From the NCBI RefSeq assembly GCF_014199205.1, contig NZ_JACIJD010000005.1:1-64000 (forward strand): a stretch of DNA of 64,000 bases. The letters run 5' to 3'. This DNA comes from Muricoccus pecuniae (GTDB lineage: Bacteria; Pseudomonadota; Alphaproteobacteria; Acetobacterales; Acetobacteraceae). Of the stretch, positions 50,877-58,227 are shown one piece after another. The notes beneath the pieces are model-generated. The model worked only from the letters and a program-made list of their open reading frames with translations, was not told the origin of the DNA and searched no databases. Made by a program: the position numbers and the translations under genes. Position 1 is the first letter of the stretch. Each line of letters begins with the position of its first letter.

Positions 50877-51818
50877 CTATCCGATGAGGAAGCACCGCCC
50901 GATGGAATCACCCAGCCGCTGGTTGCCGGAGATCACCTCCGCGAGCAGCTCGGCCAGGGCGCCATCCATCAGCCGCGCCGGCGTGTGCTCCACGCAACGG
51001 CCGCGCAGCGCGGCGGCGAGGCGGCGGCAGGCCACGCGGTCCTCGCCGTCCGACATGGCGAGCACGCTGAGGATGTCGTTCACCTCCTCGTAGCAGGCGC
51101 TGACGGAGCGCGGGTATTCCGGGCGCATCAGCAGGAGCTCCACCACGCGGAGGGGGCGCAGCCTCTCCCGGAACAGGTGCTGGTAGGCGCGCAGGGCGGC
51201 AACGGATCGCAGCAGGCCCTGCCACTGCGCGTAGTTCTCGGGGGCGTTCTCCGTCTCCGTGCCGAAGGCGGCGCTGTGGGCGGCGAGCAGGCGAACCGTG
51301 TTGTCCGCACGCTCCAGCATCGTGCCGAGGCGGACGAAGCGCCAGGCATCGTCACGCAGCATCGTGTCCATAGCGGCGCCGTTGAACAGCACCGCGCGGG
51401 AGAGCACCCAGTCGTTGAAGCCCATCAGCCTGTCGCCGCCGGCCTCGTGCGGGTCGAGCTTGCGGAGGTCGATCCAGGTGTCGTTCACCGCCTCCCACAT
51501 GTCCACGGTCAGGGCGGTGCGCACGGCGCGCGCGTTGCGCCGCGCGGACTCGAAGCAGGAGGCGATGGAGGAGAGATTGAGCGTGTCCAGGGTGAGCCAG
51601 CGCGCCACCTGCTCCGGGGTGGGGTCGCCGTAGAGCTGCTCGTAATGCTCGGCCGAGCCGGTCGCGTCCAGCAGCGCTGACCACTCGGCCAGCTCCGTGC
51701 CGCGCGGCGCGGCGAGGGAGGCCATGCGCAACGTCGCGTTCAGCGCGCGCGCCACGTTGCCCGCGCGCTCCATGTAGCGCCCGAGCCAGAAGAGGCTGTC
51801 CGCCGTGCGAGCGAGCAT
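50877..51818 (-). CDS. Alpha-E domain protein
   Basis: A 313-residue all-helical alpha-E (formerly DUF403) protein. It starts MLARTADSLFWLGRYMERAGNVARALN, the diagnostic family opening, and contains SIASCFESARRNARAVRTALTVDMWEAVNDTW and FVRLGTMLERADNTVRLL. Alpha-E proteins are fused to or encoded beside circularly permuted ATP-grasp ligases and are thought to help in peptide or protein tagging. The start overlaps the ATP-grasp stop (TGATG). Confidence 0.92.
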   Translation of the reverse strand: MLARTADSLFWLGRYMERAGNVARALNATLRMASLAAPRGTELAEWSALLDATGSAEHYEQLYGDPTPEQVARWLTLDTLNLSSIASCFESARRNARAVRTALTVDMWEAVNDTWIDLRKLDPHEAGGDRLMGFNDWVLSRAVLFNGAAMDTMLRDDAWRFVRLGTMLERADNTVRLLAAHSAAFGTETENAPENYAQWQGLLRSVAALRAYQHLFRERLRPLRVVELLLMRPEYPRSVSACYEEVNDILSVLAMSDGEDRVACRRLAAALRGRCVEHTPARLMDGALAELLAEVISGNQRLGDSIGRCFLIG

Positions 51819-53317
51819 CAGACCCCCTTCCCCAGGCTCTGGGTCATGCCGCCCATGCTCTGCGCCATTCCTTCCGGCCCTATGGACTGGGACATCGGGG
51901 GCGGGTCCTGTTCCAGCACCCAGGTATCCTTCGTGCCGCCGCCCTGAGAGGAGTTCACGACGAGCGATCCCTCCCGCAGGGCCACGCGCGTCAGCCCGCC
52001 CGGAACGATCCGCACCTGGTCGCGGCCGAAGAGGATGAAGGGGCGGAGATCGACGTGGCGCGGCGCCATGCCGCTCTCGCAGAGCGTCGGCACGGTGGAG
52101 AGGGCAAGGGTGGGCTGGGCGATGTAGTCGCCCGGCTTCTCGCGGATGCGGGCGGCGAAGTCGGCGCGCTGCTCGGCCGTGCTGTGCGGGCCGACGAGCA
52201 TGCCGTAGCCGCCCGACCCGCGCGCGAGCTTCACCACCAGATCCCCCATGTGGTCGAGGACATAGGCGCGGTCCTCCTCCCGCTCGCACATATAGGTCGG
52301 CACGTTGCGCAGGATCGGCTCCTCGGAGAGGTAGAAGCGGATCATCTCGGGCACGAAGGGATAGACGGCCTTGTCGTCGGCGACGCCCGCGCCGGGGGCG
52401 TTGGCGAGCGTCACGCGCCCCGCGCGGTAGGCGGCCATGAGGCCGGGCACGCCGAGCATGGAGTCCGGGCGGAAGACCTGGGGATCGAGGAACTCGTCGT
52501 CCACGCGGCGGTAGATCACGTCCACGCGGCGCGGGCCGGCGGTGGTGCGCATGAACACCGTGTCGTCGCGCACGAAGAGATCGGCGCCCTCCACCAGTTC
52601 CACGCCCATCTCGTCGGCGAGGAAGGAGTGCTCGTAATAGGCGGAGTTGAAGGGGCCGGGGGTCAGCACCACCACCGTCGGCTCGCCCTGGCAGGCGGGA
52701 GGGGCGAGGGACTTGAGCGTCTCCAGCAACTCCTCCGGGTAGTGGCTGACGGGCGCGATGCGGTGCGCGGCGCAGAGATTGGGAAGGAGGCGCATCATCG
52801 CCTCCCGGTTCTCCAGCATGTAGGAGACGCCGGAGGGAACGCGGCAGTTGTCCTCCAGCACGAAGAACTCCTCCGGCCCCGTGCGCACGAGATCGATGCC
52901 GGAGATGACGGTGTAGACGCCGCCTGGGGGGGTGAAGCCCTCCATGATCTCGCGGTAGCCCTCGTTCTTCAGCACCAGCTCGGCCGGGATCAGTCCGGCT
53001 TGGAGGATGCGGCGGGGGCCGTAGATGTCGGCGAGGAAGGCGTTGAGGGCGCGCACGCGCTGCTCCAGCCCGCGGCGCAGCGCGTCCCACTCCGCGCGGG
53101 CGATGACGCGGGGGATGACGTCGAAGGGGATCAGGCGCTCGGGGTCGCCCCCCTGGGTGTAAACGGCGAAGGTGACGCCGATGCGACGGAACAGCACCTC
53201 CGCCTCGCGGCGCTTCGACTCCAGCTCACTCCCGCCGGCGGCCTCGAGGTAACGCGCGATCCCGGCATAGGCGGGGCGGATGCGGCCCCCCTCATTCATC
53301 TCGTCGAAGGCGGGCAC
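51818..53317 (-). CDS. Circularly permuted ATP-grasp protein
   Basis: A 499-residue protein of the former DUF404/DUF407 group, a circularly permuted ATP-grasp fold predicted to form amide bonds. Visible motifs are VFAVYTQGGDPERLIPFDVIPRVI-type N-terminal sequence, RVPSGVSYMLENREAM, NAPGAGVADDKAVYPFVPEMIRFYL, DLVVKLARGSGGYGMLVG (ATP-binding Lys/Gly loop) and HVDLRPFILFGRD. The last 25 residues form a Met/Gln/Ser/Gly-rich tail with three related units (MSQSIG, MAQSMGG, MTQSLG). It is followed by alpha-E; the transglutaminase-like and proteasome-like partners often found nearby are absent. Confidence 0.92.
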   Translation of the reverse strand: MPAFDEMNEGGRIRPAYAGIARYLEAAGGSELESKRREAEVLFRRIGVTFAVYTQGGDPERLIPFDVIPRVIARAEWDALRRGLEQRVRALNAFLADIYGPRRILQAGLIPAELVLKNEGYREIMEGFTPPGGVYTVISGIDLVRTGPEEFFVLEDNCRVPSGVSYMLENREAMMRLLPNLCAAHRIAPVSHYPEELLETLKSLAPPACQGEPTVVVLTPGPFNSAYYEHSFLADEMGVELVEGADLFVRDDTVFMRTTAGPRRVDVIYRRVDDEFLDPQVFRPDSMLGVPGLMAAYRAGRVTLANAPGAGVADDKAVYPFVPEMIRFYLSEEPILRNVPTYMCEREEDRAYVLDHMGDLVVKLARGSGGYGMLVGPHSTAEQRADFAARIREKPGDYIAQPTLALSTVPTLCESGMAPRHVDLRPFILFGRDQVRIVPGGLTRVALREGSLVVNSSQGGGTKDTWVLEQDPPPMSQSIGPEGMAQSMGGMTQSLGKGV

Positions 53318-53519
53318 CCTGTCCTCCGTATGGCGTGGTCCGGATATGCGGCCAGCTCAGTGGGTTCAGCAAGAGGCGTGCCGGGCGGGTGGGAGGAGCG
53401 TTCCGCCCCTTGGCACGCCTTCCTTCCGCAAGGCGTTTAAGGGGGGGCGGGTTTCATGGACCCCCACGCTAAGGGTGCGACGAGGGTGGGTCAGGTTTTC
53501 ACGGAACGGTGAAGGCTCC

Positions 53520-53548
53520 GTTCTTGCTCAATCGTTCTTGTTTTGTTC
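53520..53548 (+). promoter_or_regulatory. LexA-type SOS box before a small membrane ORF
   Basis: GTTC occurs at 53520-53523, 53534-53537 and 53545-53548. The last two form GTTC-TTGTTTT-GTTC, a perfect alphaproteobacterial LexA box. A promoter-like TTGCTC (53524-53529) and TCATAT (53547-53552), 17-nt spacer, flank it, predicting a transcript start near 53559. A dyad GAACGG-N8-CCGTTC (53504-53523) abuts the array. Otherwise 53318-53519 holds no recognisable gene. Confidence 0.7.
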
Positions 53549-53558
53549 ATATCTGTGC

Positions 53559-53690
53559 ATGCGATACCTCCATGCAGCGACCCGCCCGGTCATCCCGAAC
53601 GACGCGTTGCGCGAAGCCATGATGGCCTTCGTCATCGCTTTCCCCGTTTTCTGGGCACTGGGCGAGGTGGCCGTCGCGCTGGGCTACTAG
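53559..53690 (+). CDS. Putative SOS-controlled small membrane protein
   Basis: A 43-residue ORF whose ATG lies 10 nt after the LexA-type box. It has a polar N-terminus (RYLHAATRPVIPNDALRE) and one hydrophobic helix at about 21-43 (MMAFVIAFPVFWALGEVAVALGY). There is no Shine-Dalgarno, but the predicted transcript start is at or next to the ATG, so a leaderless mRNA is possible; an internal ATG pair (codons 21-22) is an alternative start. Small membrane proteins under LexA control, such as Caulobacter SidA (29 aa), inhibit division after DNA damage; an analogous role is speculation from position, size and topology. Confidence 0.45.
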   Translation: MRYLHAATRPVIPNDALREAMMAFVIAFPVFWALGEVAVALGY

Positions 53691-53731
53691 GAGCGGACGG
53701 CGGCTGTTCACCCCGGCGGGCCGAGGGCGAG

Positions 53732-54382
53732 CTAGCCGTCATCCTCCGGCTCGGCACCCGGCCGCCCTGTGGCGTGCCGCCAATAATGCCAGAGAAGCCG
53801 GGCGGCCAGGGAGCGGAAGGGCCGCCACTCCTCGGCCGCCGCGGCGAGGGCGGCAGGGGTGGGCCGTGCGGGCAGGCCCCGCAGCCCGGCCAGGGCGGCG
53901 GCGAGCGCGAGGTCGCCCGCGGGGAAGATGTCCGGCCGGTCCTCGGCAAAGAGGAGATGAACCCCGGCGGTCCACCGCCCGAGCCCGCGCACGGCGCAGA
54001 GATGGGCGATCGCCTCCTCGTCCCCCATGCCGGGCAGGAAATCCAGCCGCAGCCGGCCCTCCAGGACCGCGGCGGCAAGGCTTCGCGCATGCGCCGCCTT
54101 CGGGCGCGAGAGCCCGGCCACCCCGCAGAGCGCCGCATCGTCCAGCGCCAGCAGCCCCGCGGGCTCCAGCGCGCCGGGAAGGGCGCGAAGCCGGGCCCAG
54201 ATGGCGGCCGCTGCCTGGTTGCTGATCTGCTGGCCGCAGATGGTGCGGAGAAGGCCCGGGAAGCCCGGCGGGCGCCGACGCCAGGGCAGGGGGCCGCAGC
54301 GCTCCGGGACCGAGCCCAGGGCGGGGTCCGACAGGAGAAGGGCGGCGAGGCCGCGCTCGGCCCAGCCGGGAGGTGAGGTCAT
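53732..54382 (-). CDS. DNA-3-methyladenine glycosylase II (AlkA family)
   Basis: A 216-residue HhH-GPD base-excision glycosylase removing alkylated bases. GFPGLLRTICGQQISNQAAAAIWARL is the conserved N-terminal helix pair, LPGMGDEEAIAHLCAVRGLGRWTAGVHLLF the helix-hairpin-helix, and the catalytic Asp is in DIFPAGDLALAAAL. It lacks the N-terminal beta domain of E. coli AlkA, as is usual for short family members. The frame is open further upstream, but homology begins near WAERGLAALLLSDP. It lies convergent to the SOS-box small ORF, so the two DNA-damage-related genes are neighbours. Confidence 0.9.
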   Translation of the reverse strand: MTSPPGWAERGLAALLLSDPALGSVPERCGPLPWRRRPPGFPGLLRTICGQQISNQAAAAIWARLRALPGALEPAGLLALDDAALCGVAGLSRPKAAHARSLAAAVLEGRLRLDFLPGMGDEEAIAHLCAVRGLGRWTAGVHLLFAEDRPDIFPAGDLALAAALAGLRGLPARPTPAALAAAAEEWRPFRSLAARLLWHYWRHATGRPGAEPEDDG

Positions 54383-54581
54383 CGCGCGGGGAGGTGGACG
54401 GCGGCGGGGGCCGCGACAAGGGGGGATGCAGGTCACCCCGCCGCCGTTCCTGCGACGATGCCCGGGGGATTGGGGGGAGGGCACCGCCGTTGACGCCTAT
54501 CTGGGGATGGGCCCCGCGACTCCAAGCCCGGCTCCCGCTCCGTTGAAACGGTGGGAAACGGGAAGGGCGCCCGACATGGAT

Positions 54582-54628
54582 TGTAACAACCCGACCGGCG
54601 ACACCGGCCGCGGGCGCGCTATGTAACA
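54582..54628 (+). promoter_or_regulatory. Paired TGTAACA direct repeats upstream of the response regulator
   Basis: TGTAACA occurs at 54582-54588 and 54622-54628, 40 bp apart (about four helical turns), the second only 4 nt before the regulator start codon. OmpR-type regulators bind direct repeats, so autoregulation is plausible. Confidence 0.35.
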
Positions 54629-54631
54629 GCC

Positions 54632-55351
54632 ATGGAACCCGCCCCGCACATCCTGGTCGTCGACGACGACCGCGAGATCCGCGAGTTGCTCGCCCGCTTC
54701 CTGGAGAAGCAGGGATTCCGCGTGACCACGGCGCGGGAGGCGCGGGAGGCGCGGAAGGTCTGGCCCCTCGGCCGCTACCACATCGTCGTCCTCGACCTCA
54801 TGATGCCCGGCGAGTCCGGCCTCGACTTCGCGCGCTGGCTGCGCGGCCAGTCGGACGTGCCGATCGTGATGCTCACCGCCATGGGGGAGGAGACGGACCG
54901 CATCGTCGGGCTGGAACTCGGGGCCGACGACTACGTGGCCAAGCCCTTCAACCCCCGGGAGCTGCTGGCCCGCATCCGCGCCGTGATGCGACGTGCCCAT
55001 GGCGAGGGCACCCGCCGCGACCCTCTGCCCAGCGCCATCCACTTCGGCGGCTGGACGCTGGAGCCGCAGCGCCGGCGCCTGCTGAACCCCGACGGCGCGG
55101 AGGTCTCCCTTACCGGCGGCGAGTACGAGCTGCTGACCGTGCTGGTGGAGCGCCCCAACCGGGTGCTCACCCGCGACATGCTGATGGACCTCCTGCGCGG
55201 CCGGCAGGCCGGGCCCTTCGACCGCGCGATCGACGTCGCCGTCTCCCGGCTGCGGCGCAAGCTGGAGGATGACGGGCGCAACCCGAGCCTCATCAAGACC
55301 GTGCGCGGCGGCGGCTACGTCCTCGCCGCCGATGTCGAGCGCGCGGCCTGA
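54632..55351 (+). CDS. OmpR-family response regulator
   Basis: A 239-residue two-domain regulator. The receiver domain (5-120) has the acidic triad at 11-13 (VDDDREI), phospho-Asp55 in VVLDLMMPGESGLD, switch Thr in VMLTAMG and Lys in YVAKPFNPREL. The winged-helix DNA-binding domain (about 140-235) ends with DRAIDVAVSRLRRKLEDDGRNPSLIKTVRGGGYVLA. The following kinase gene overlaps its 3' end or starts 13 nt later, a cognate pair. The stimulus is not evident. Confidence 0.95.
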   Translation: MEPAPHILVVDDDREIRELLARFLEKQGFRVTTAREAREARKVWPLGRYHIVVLDLMMPGESGLDFARWLRGQSDVPIVMLTAMGEETDRIVGLELGADDYVAKPFNPRELLARIRAVMRRAHGEGTRRDPLPSAIHFGGWTLEPQRRRLLNPDGAEVSLTGGEYELLTVLVERPNRVLTRDMLMDLLRGRQAGPFDRAIDVAVSRLRRKLEDDGRNPSLIKTVRGGGYVLAADVERAA

Positions 55352-56711
55352 TGCGCGCGCCGCTGTGAGGACTCCTCTGCGCCGCGTCCTGCCGGGCACG
55401 CTGGCGGGGCGGACGGCGCTCTTCCTGCTGCTCGCCCTGATGGCCGTGCAGGCGGCGGGGCTGACCATCCACGCGCTGGACCGCGTGGACCTGCAGCGCG
55501 CGGCGATCGAGCGCGAGGTCTCGGCCCGCATCTTCGGCCTCTGGCGCGCCCTCGTCGTCGCCACGCCCGAGCGCCGCGCCTCGATCCTGGGCGACATCGA
55601 GCTGCCGCAGGGGCTGGAGGCCTCGCTGGACGAGCAGCCGACGGTGCGGGTGGGAATGCTCCCCGCGCCGCCGCCCGCGCTGCGCATGGTGCGGCCGGAG
55701 ATGCTGATCGGCGGCCCGCCGCGGCTCCGCCCACGCGAGATCCAGGCGGGGATGCGCTTCGGCACGCTCTACGCCGCGCTGCTGATGCCGGACGGCACGG
55801 CCTGGCTCAATGTCAGCATCCACCTGCCGCCGCCGCGTCCCTGGCACTCCCCCACCTTCCTCATCGCCTTCCTGCTGATGACGGTGGCGGCGGCGCTGCT
55901 GATCGTCTGGGCCACGCGCCGGCTGACGCGCCCCGTGCGGGACCTCGCCCAGGCGGCGAACGCGCTGGGGCGGGACGTGAACGCGCCGCCCCTGCCCGAG
56001 GACGGCCCGCGCGAGGTCGCGACCGCCGCCCACGCCTTCAACACCATGGCCGCGCGCATCCGCCGCTTCGTCGGCGACCGGACGCAGATGCTGGCCGCGA
56101 TCGGCCACGACCTCCGCACCCCCATCACCCGGCTGAAGCTGCGCGCCGAGTTCATGGACGACGACGAGCAGCGCGCGAAGATGCTCGCCGACCTGGAGGA
56201 GATGGAGGCGATGATCAACGCCACCCTCGCCTTCGCGCGGGACGACGCGGCGGCCGAGCCCTCCGTCCCGCTGGACCTCGCCGCCCTCTGCCGCACCGTG
56301 CTCGACGAGGCGGCCGATGCCCGGCCCGAGGCCGAGGCGGAGAGCTTCTTCTATACCGGGCCGGAGCGGCTGACCGTGCGGGGCCGCCCGATCGCCCTCA
56401 AGCGCGCGCTGGCCAACCTCGTCGCCAATGCCGCGAACTACGGCGGCACCGCGCGGGTGGTGCTGGAGCCGCCCGCGGGCGGGGGGATCCGCCTGCGCGT
56501 GGAGGATGACGGGCCGGGCATCCCGCCCGAGAGCCAGGAGGCGGTGTTCCAGCCCTTCCGCCGGCTGGAAGCGAGCCGCAACCGCGAGACGGGCGGCGTC
56601 GGCCTCGGCCTGCCCATCGCGCGCAACATCCTGCGCGCGCATGGCGGGGACGTGGTGCTGCGGAACCGGGAGGGCGGCGGGCTGGCGGCGGTGGTGACCC
56701 TGCCGGCCTAG
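55332..56711 (+). CDS. EnvZ-type membrane sensor histidine kinase
   Basis: A 459-residue kinase if started at the ATG overlapping the regulator gene; GTG at 55365 (448 aa) is an equally good start. Membrane helix 1 is TALFLLLALMAVQAAGLTI, followed by a periplasmic loop (about 50-170, Pro/Arg-rich), then helix 2 FLIAFLLMTVAAALLIVWA and a HAMP domain (RRLTRPVRDLAQAANALG). The DHp domain has AIGHDLRTPITRLKLRAEFM with phospho-His259. The ATPase domain contains NLVANAANYGG, DDGPGIPPESQEAVFQPF and GVGLGLPIARNI. Confidence 0.93.
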   Translation: MSSARPDARAAVRTPLRRVLPGTLAGRTALFLLLALMAVQAAGLTIHALDRVDLQRAAIEREVSARIFGLWRALVVATPERRASILGDIELPQGLEASLDEQPTVRVGMLPAPPPALRMVRPEMLIGGPPRLRPREIQAGMRFGTLYAALLMPDGTAWLNVSIHLPPPRPWHSPTFLIAFLLMTVAAALLIVWATRRLTRPVRDLAQAANALGRDVNAPPLPEDGPREVATAAHAFNTMAARIRRFVGDRTQMLAAIGHDLRTPITRLKLRAEFMDDDEQRAKMLADLEEMEAMINATLAFARDDAAAEPSVPLDLAALCRTVLDEAADARPEAEAESFFYTGPERLTVRGRPIALKRALANLVANAANYGGTARVVLEPPAGGGIRLRVEDDGPGIPPESQEAVFQPFRRLEASRNRETGGVGLGLPIARNILRAHGGDVVLRNREGGGLAAVVTLPA

Positions 56712-56729
56712 CCCGCCGGGCACCGGGTG

Positions 56730-56776
56730 CTTGGTGCCGGCCTCGCCGGATAGATACTTGGTGCCGGCCTCGCCGG
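56730..56776. repeat. 20-bp direct repeat downstream of the kinase gene
   Basis: CTTGGTGCCGGCCTCGCCGG occurs at 56730-56749 and again at 56757-56776, separated by 7 nt. It lies between the kinase stop and the stop of the convergent DUF6065 gene. Each copy holds GCCGG/CCGGC elements able to form hairpins. Confidence 0.7.
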
Positions 56777-56787
56777 CCGGGGGGGGC

Positions 56788-57675
56788 TCAGCCTGGCTCG
56801 AAGTCCCGCGGCCGCAGGCGGGTGAGGTGGGCCTCACTCGCCCGGTCCCCGATCCGGCCGCGATGGTAGTCGCGCTGCCATCCCTGGGCCCGCGCCTCGC
56901 TGCCCGGCTCCTTCAGCCCGGCGTTGAAGGCCGTGCGGGAGCGGCTCCACTCCCGGTGCGCGGCCTCCAGCTCCGGCTCGGCCGCGATGGGCCGGATGGT
57001 CGGGCGGACGCGCGCGATCAGGTCCCGCGGGATGGGAAAGATCGTGCAGACCGGCTCGCCCGGCGCGAAGCGGACGGGATGGTTCGGCCGGGTGAAGCGC
57101 CAGTTCATGGTGAAGGTGGCCGGCGACCAGTCCGTCTCCACGATGCCGGTGAGCGGCGCGATGCCGTCCTTCCACGCATTCACCGGGCCCGAGACCCAGA
57201 GGCTCGTCCCGGGATCGGTGCGAAAGAGGAGATCGATGTGGAAGGTGAGGATGCCCGCGCCGAAATGGCTGGTGGGGGTAGGGCCGCCCGGGCGCTCGGT
57301 GCGGATGGTGATGTCGCCGGCCCCGGGGCCGCCGTTCCACCAGGCCTCGAAGGCGCCCTCGCCGACCACGTCCCAGCCATGGGCGTTGGCGATGGTGAGC
57401 GGCAGGCAGCGGTTGGCGAAGCCGGCGGGCGTCGCGTCCATCCAGTCCCGCCGCGCGGGGGAGGGGCGCAGGCGGGGCGGGGGCGTGCCGAGGCTGTGGG
57501 CGGTGAGCCGGATCGGGGCCGGCTCCTCCGCCGCGGGCGGGTTCCCGGCCGTCACCCCGGCGGGAGCCGCCCCCCGGTCCGCGCCCAGATCCGCGCCCAG
57601 ACCTGCGCCCAGATCCGGGCCGGCGATCCCGGAGCCGGGCGGCTCCGCCTCGGCGGCTGGCAGCCCCTCCGCCAT
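56788..57675 (-). CDS. DUF6065 family protein
   Basis: A 295-residue protein, from memory resembling the DUF6065 family of unknown function. The conserved part begins near residue 70 (SPARRDWMDATPAGFANRCLPLTIANAHGWDVVG) and runs through SHFGAGILTFHIDLLFRTDPGTSLWVSGPVNAWKDGIAPLTGIVETDWSPATFTMNWRFTRP. The N-terminal 50 residues are a low-complexity Gly/Ala/Asp segment (GAGLGADLGADRGA) encoded by tandem 10-12-bp units. The start chosen is the first ATG; translation may begin inside the repeat-coded part. It follows the small exported gene upstream by 7 nt, so the two are probably cotranscribed. Confidence 0.75.
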   Translation of the reverse strand: MAEGLPAAEAEPPGSGIAGPDLGAGLGADLGADRGAAPAGVTAGNPPAAEEPAPIRLTAHSLGTPPPRLRPSPARRDWMDATPAGFANRCLPLTIANAHGWDVVGEGAFEAWWNGGPGAGDITIRTERPGGPTPTSHFGAGILTFHIDLLFRTDPGTSLWVSGPVNAWKDGIAPLTGIVETDWSPATFTMNWRFTRPNHPVRFAPGEPVCTIFPIPRDLIARVRPTIRPIAAEPELEAAHREWSRSRTAFNAGLKEPGSEARAQGWQRDYHRGRIGDRASEAHLTRLRPRDFEPG

Positions 57676-57682
57676 GGCGGGT

Positions 57683-58150
57683 TCAGCGCGCCGTGCAGCG
57701 CTTGAGCGGGCTCGGGAACTCGGCGCAGTCGGGGAAGACGATCTCGTTCGGCCCGCGCCGCTCCACCCGCAGGTTGTTCGGGTTGGCGCAGCCGAAGGCG
57801 CTGTCCGGCGGCAGCCGGCCGCCGAGCGGGGCGACGGAGGCGGCGGCGGGGGCGAGGCGGAACTCCACGGCATCAGGCCCGCCGGCCACCGTCTCGATCA
57901 GGCGCTGGCGGTAGGGAACCTCCAGCAGGGAGACGCGCATGATGACGTCGCGCGTGATGATGACGGTGGGCTGGGCGGCGCAGGCCGCGCCCTCCGTCTC
58001 GGTGGCGGGGAAGATGCCGCCCGTCCAGGAGCCGAAGAGCCAGGCATGGGGCGCGGCCTGCGCCTGCGCCTGGGGCTGCTGCGCGTCCGCCGCAGCCAGC
58101 GGGGCGGCCAGCGCCGCGACCAAGATCCACTTCGCCCAGCCCTGCCGCAT
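57683..58150 (-). CDS. Exported hypothetical protein
   Basis: A 155-residue protein with a clear signal peptide (KWILVAALAAPLAAADAQ) and a Gln/Ala-rich mature start. The rest has four Cys (EGAACAAQP, AFGCANP, PDCAEF, LKRCTAR), probably two disulfides in the periplasm, and a WLFGSWTGGIFPATETEG motif as in small exported domains of unknown role. AAGGAG lies 7 nt before the ATG. No family recognised. It shares an operon with the DUF6065 gene. Confidence 0.8.
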   Translation of the reverse strand: MRQGWAKWILVAALAAPLAAADAQQPQAQAQAAPHAWLFGSWTGGIFPATETEGAACAAQPTVIITRDVIMRVSLLEVPYRQRLIETVAGGPDAVEFRLAPAAASVAPLGGRLPPDSAFGCANPNNLRVERRGPNEIVFPDCAEFPSPLKRCTAR

Positions 58151-58227
58151 GACCCCACTCCTTGACCGCGAACCGGCGGCAGAAAAGGGGAGGACGCGCC
58201 GCCTGTCCACCCCGGGCCCTGGGGGAA

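Noticed and set aside
53280-53558. Longer version (136 codons) of the small SOS-box ORF
   Set aside because: It would begin inside the ATP-grasp coding region and read through the LexA box and promoter; its extra N-terminus is Arg/Ser/Gly-rich with no domain.
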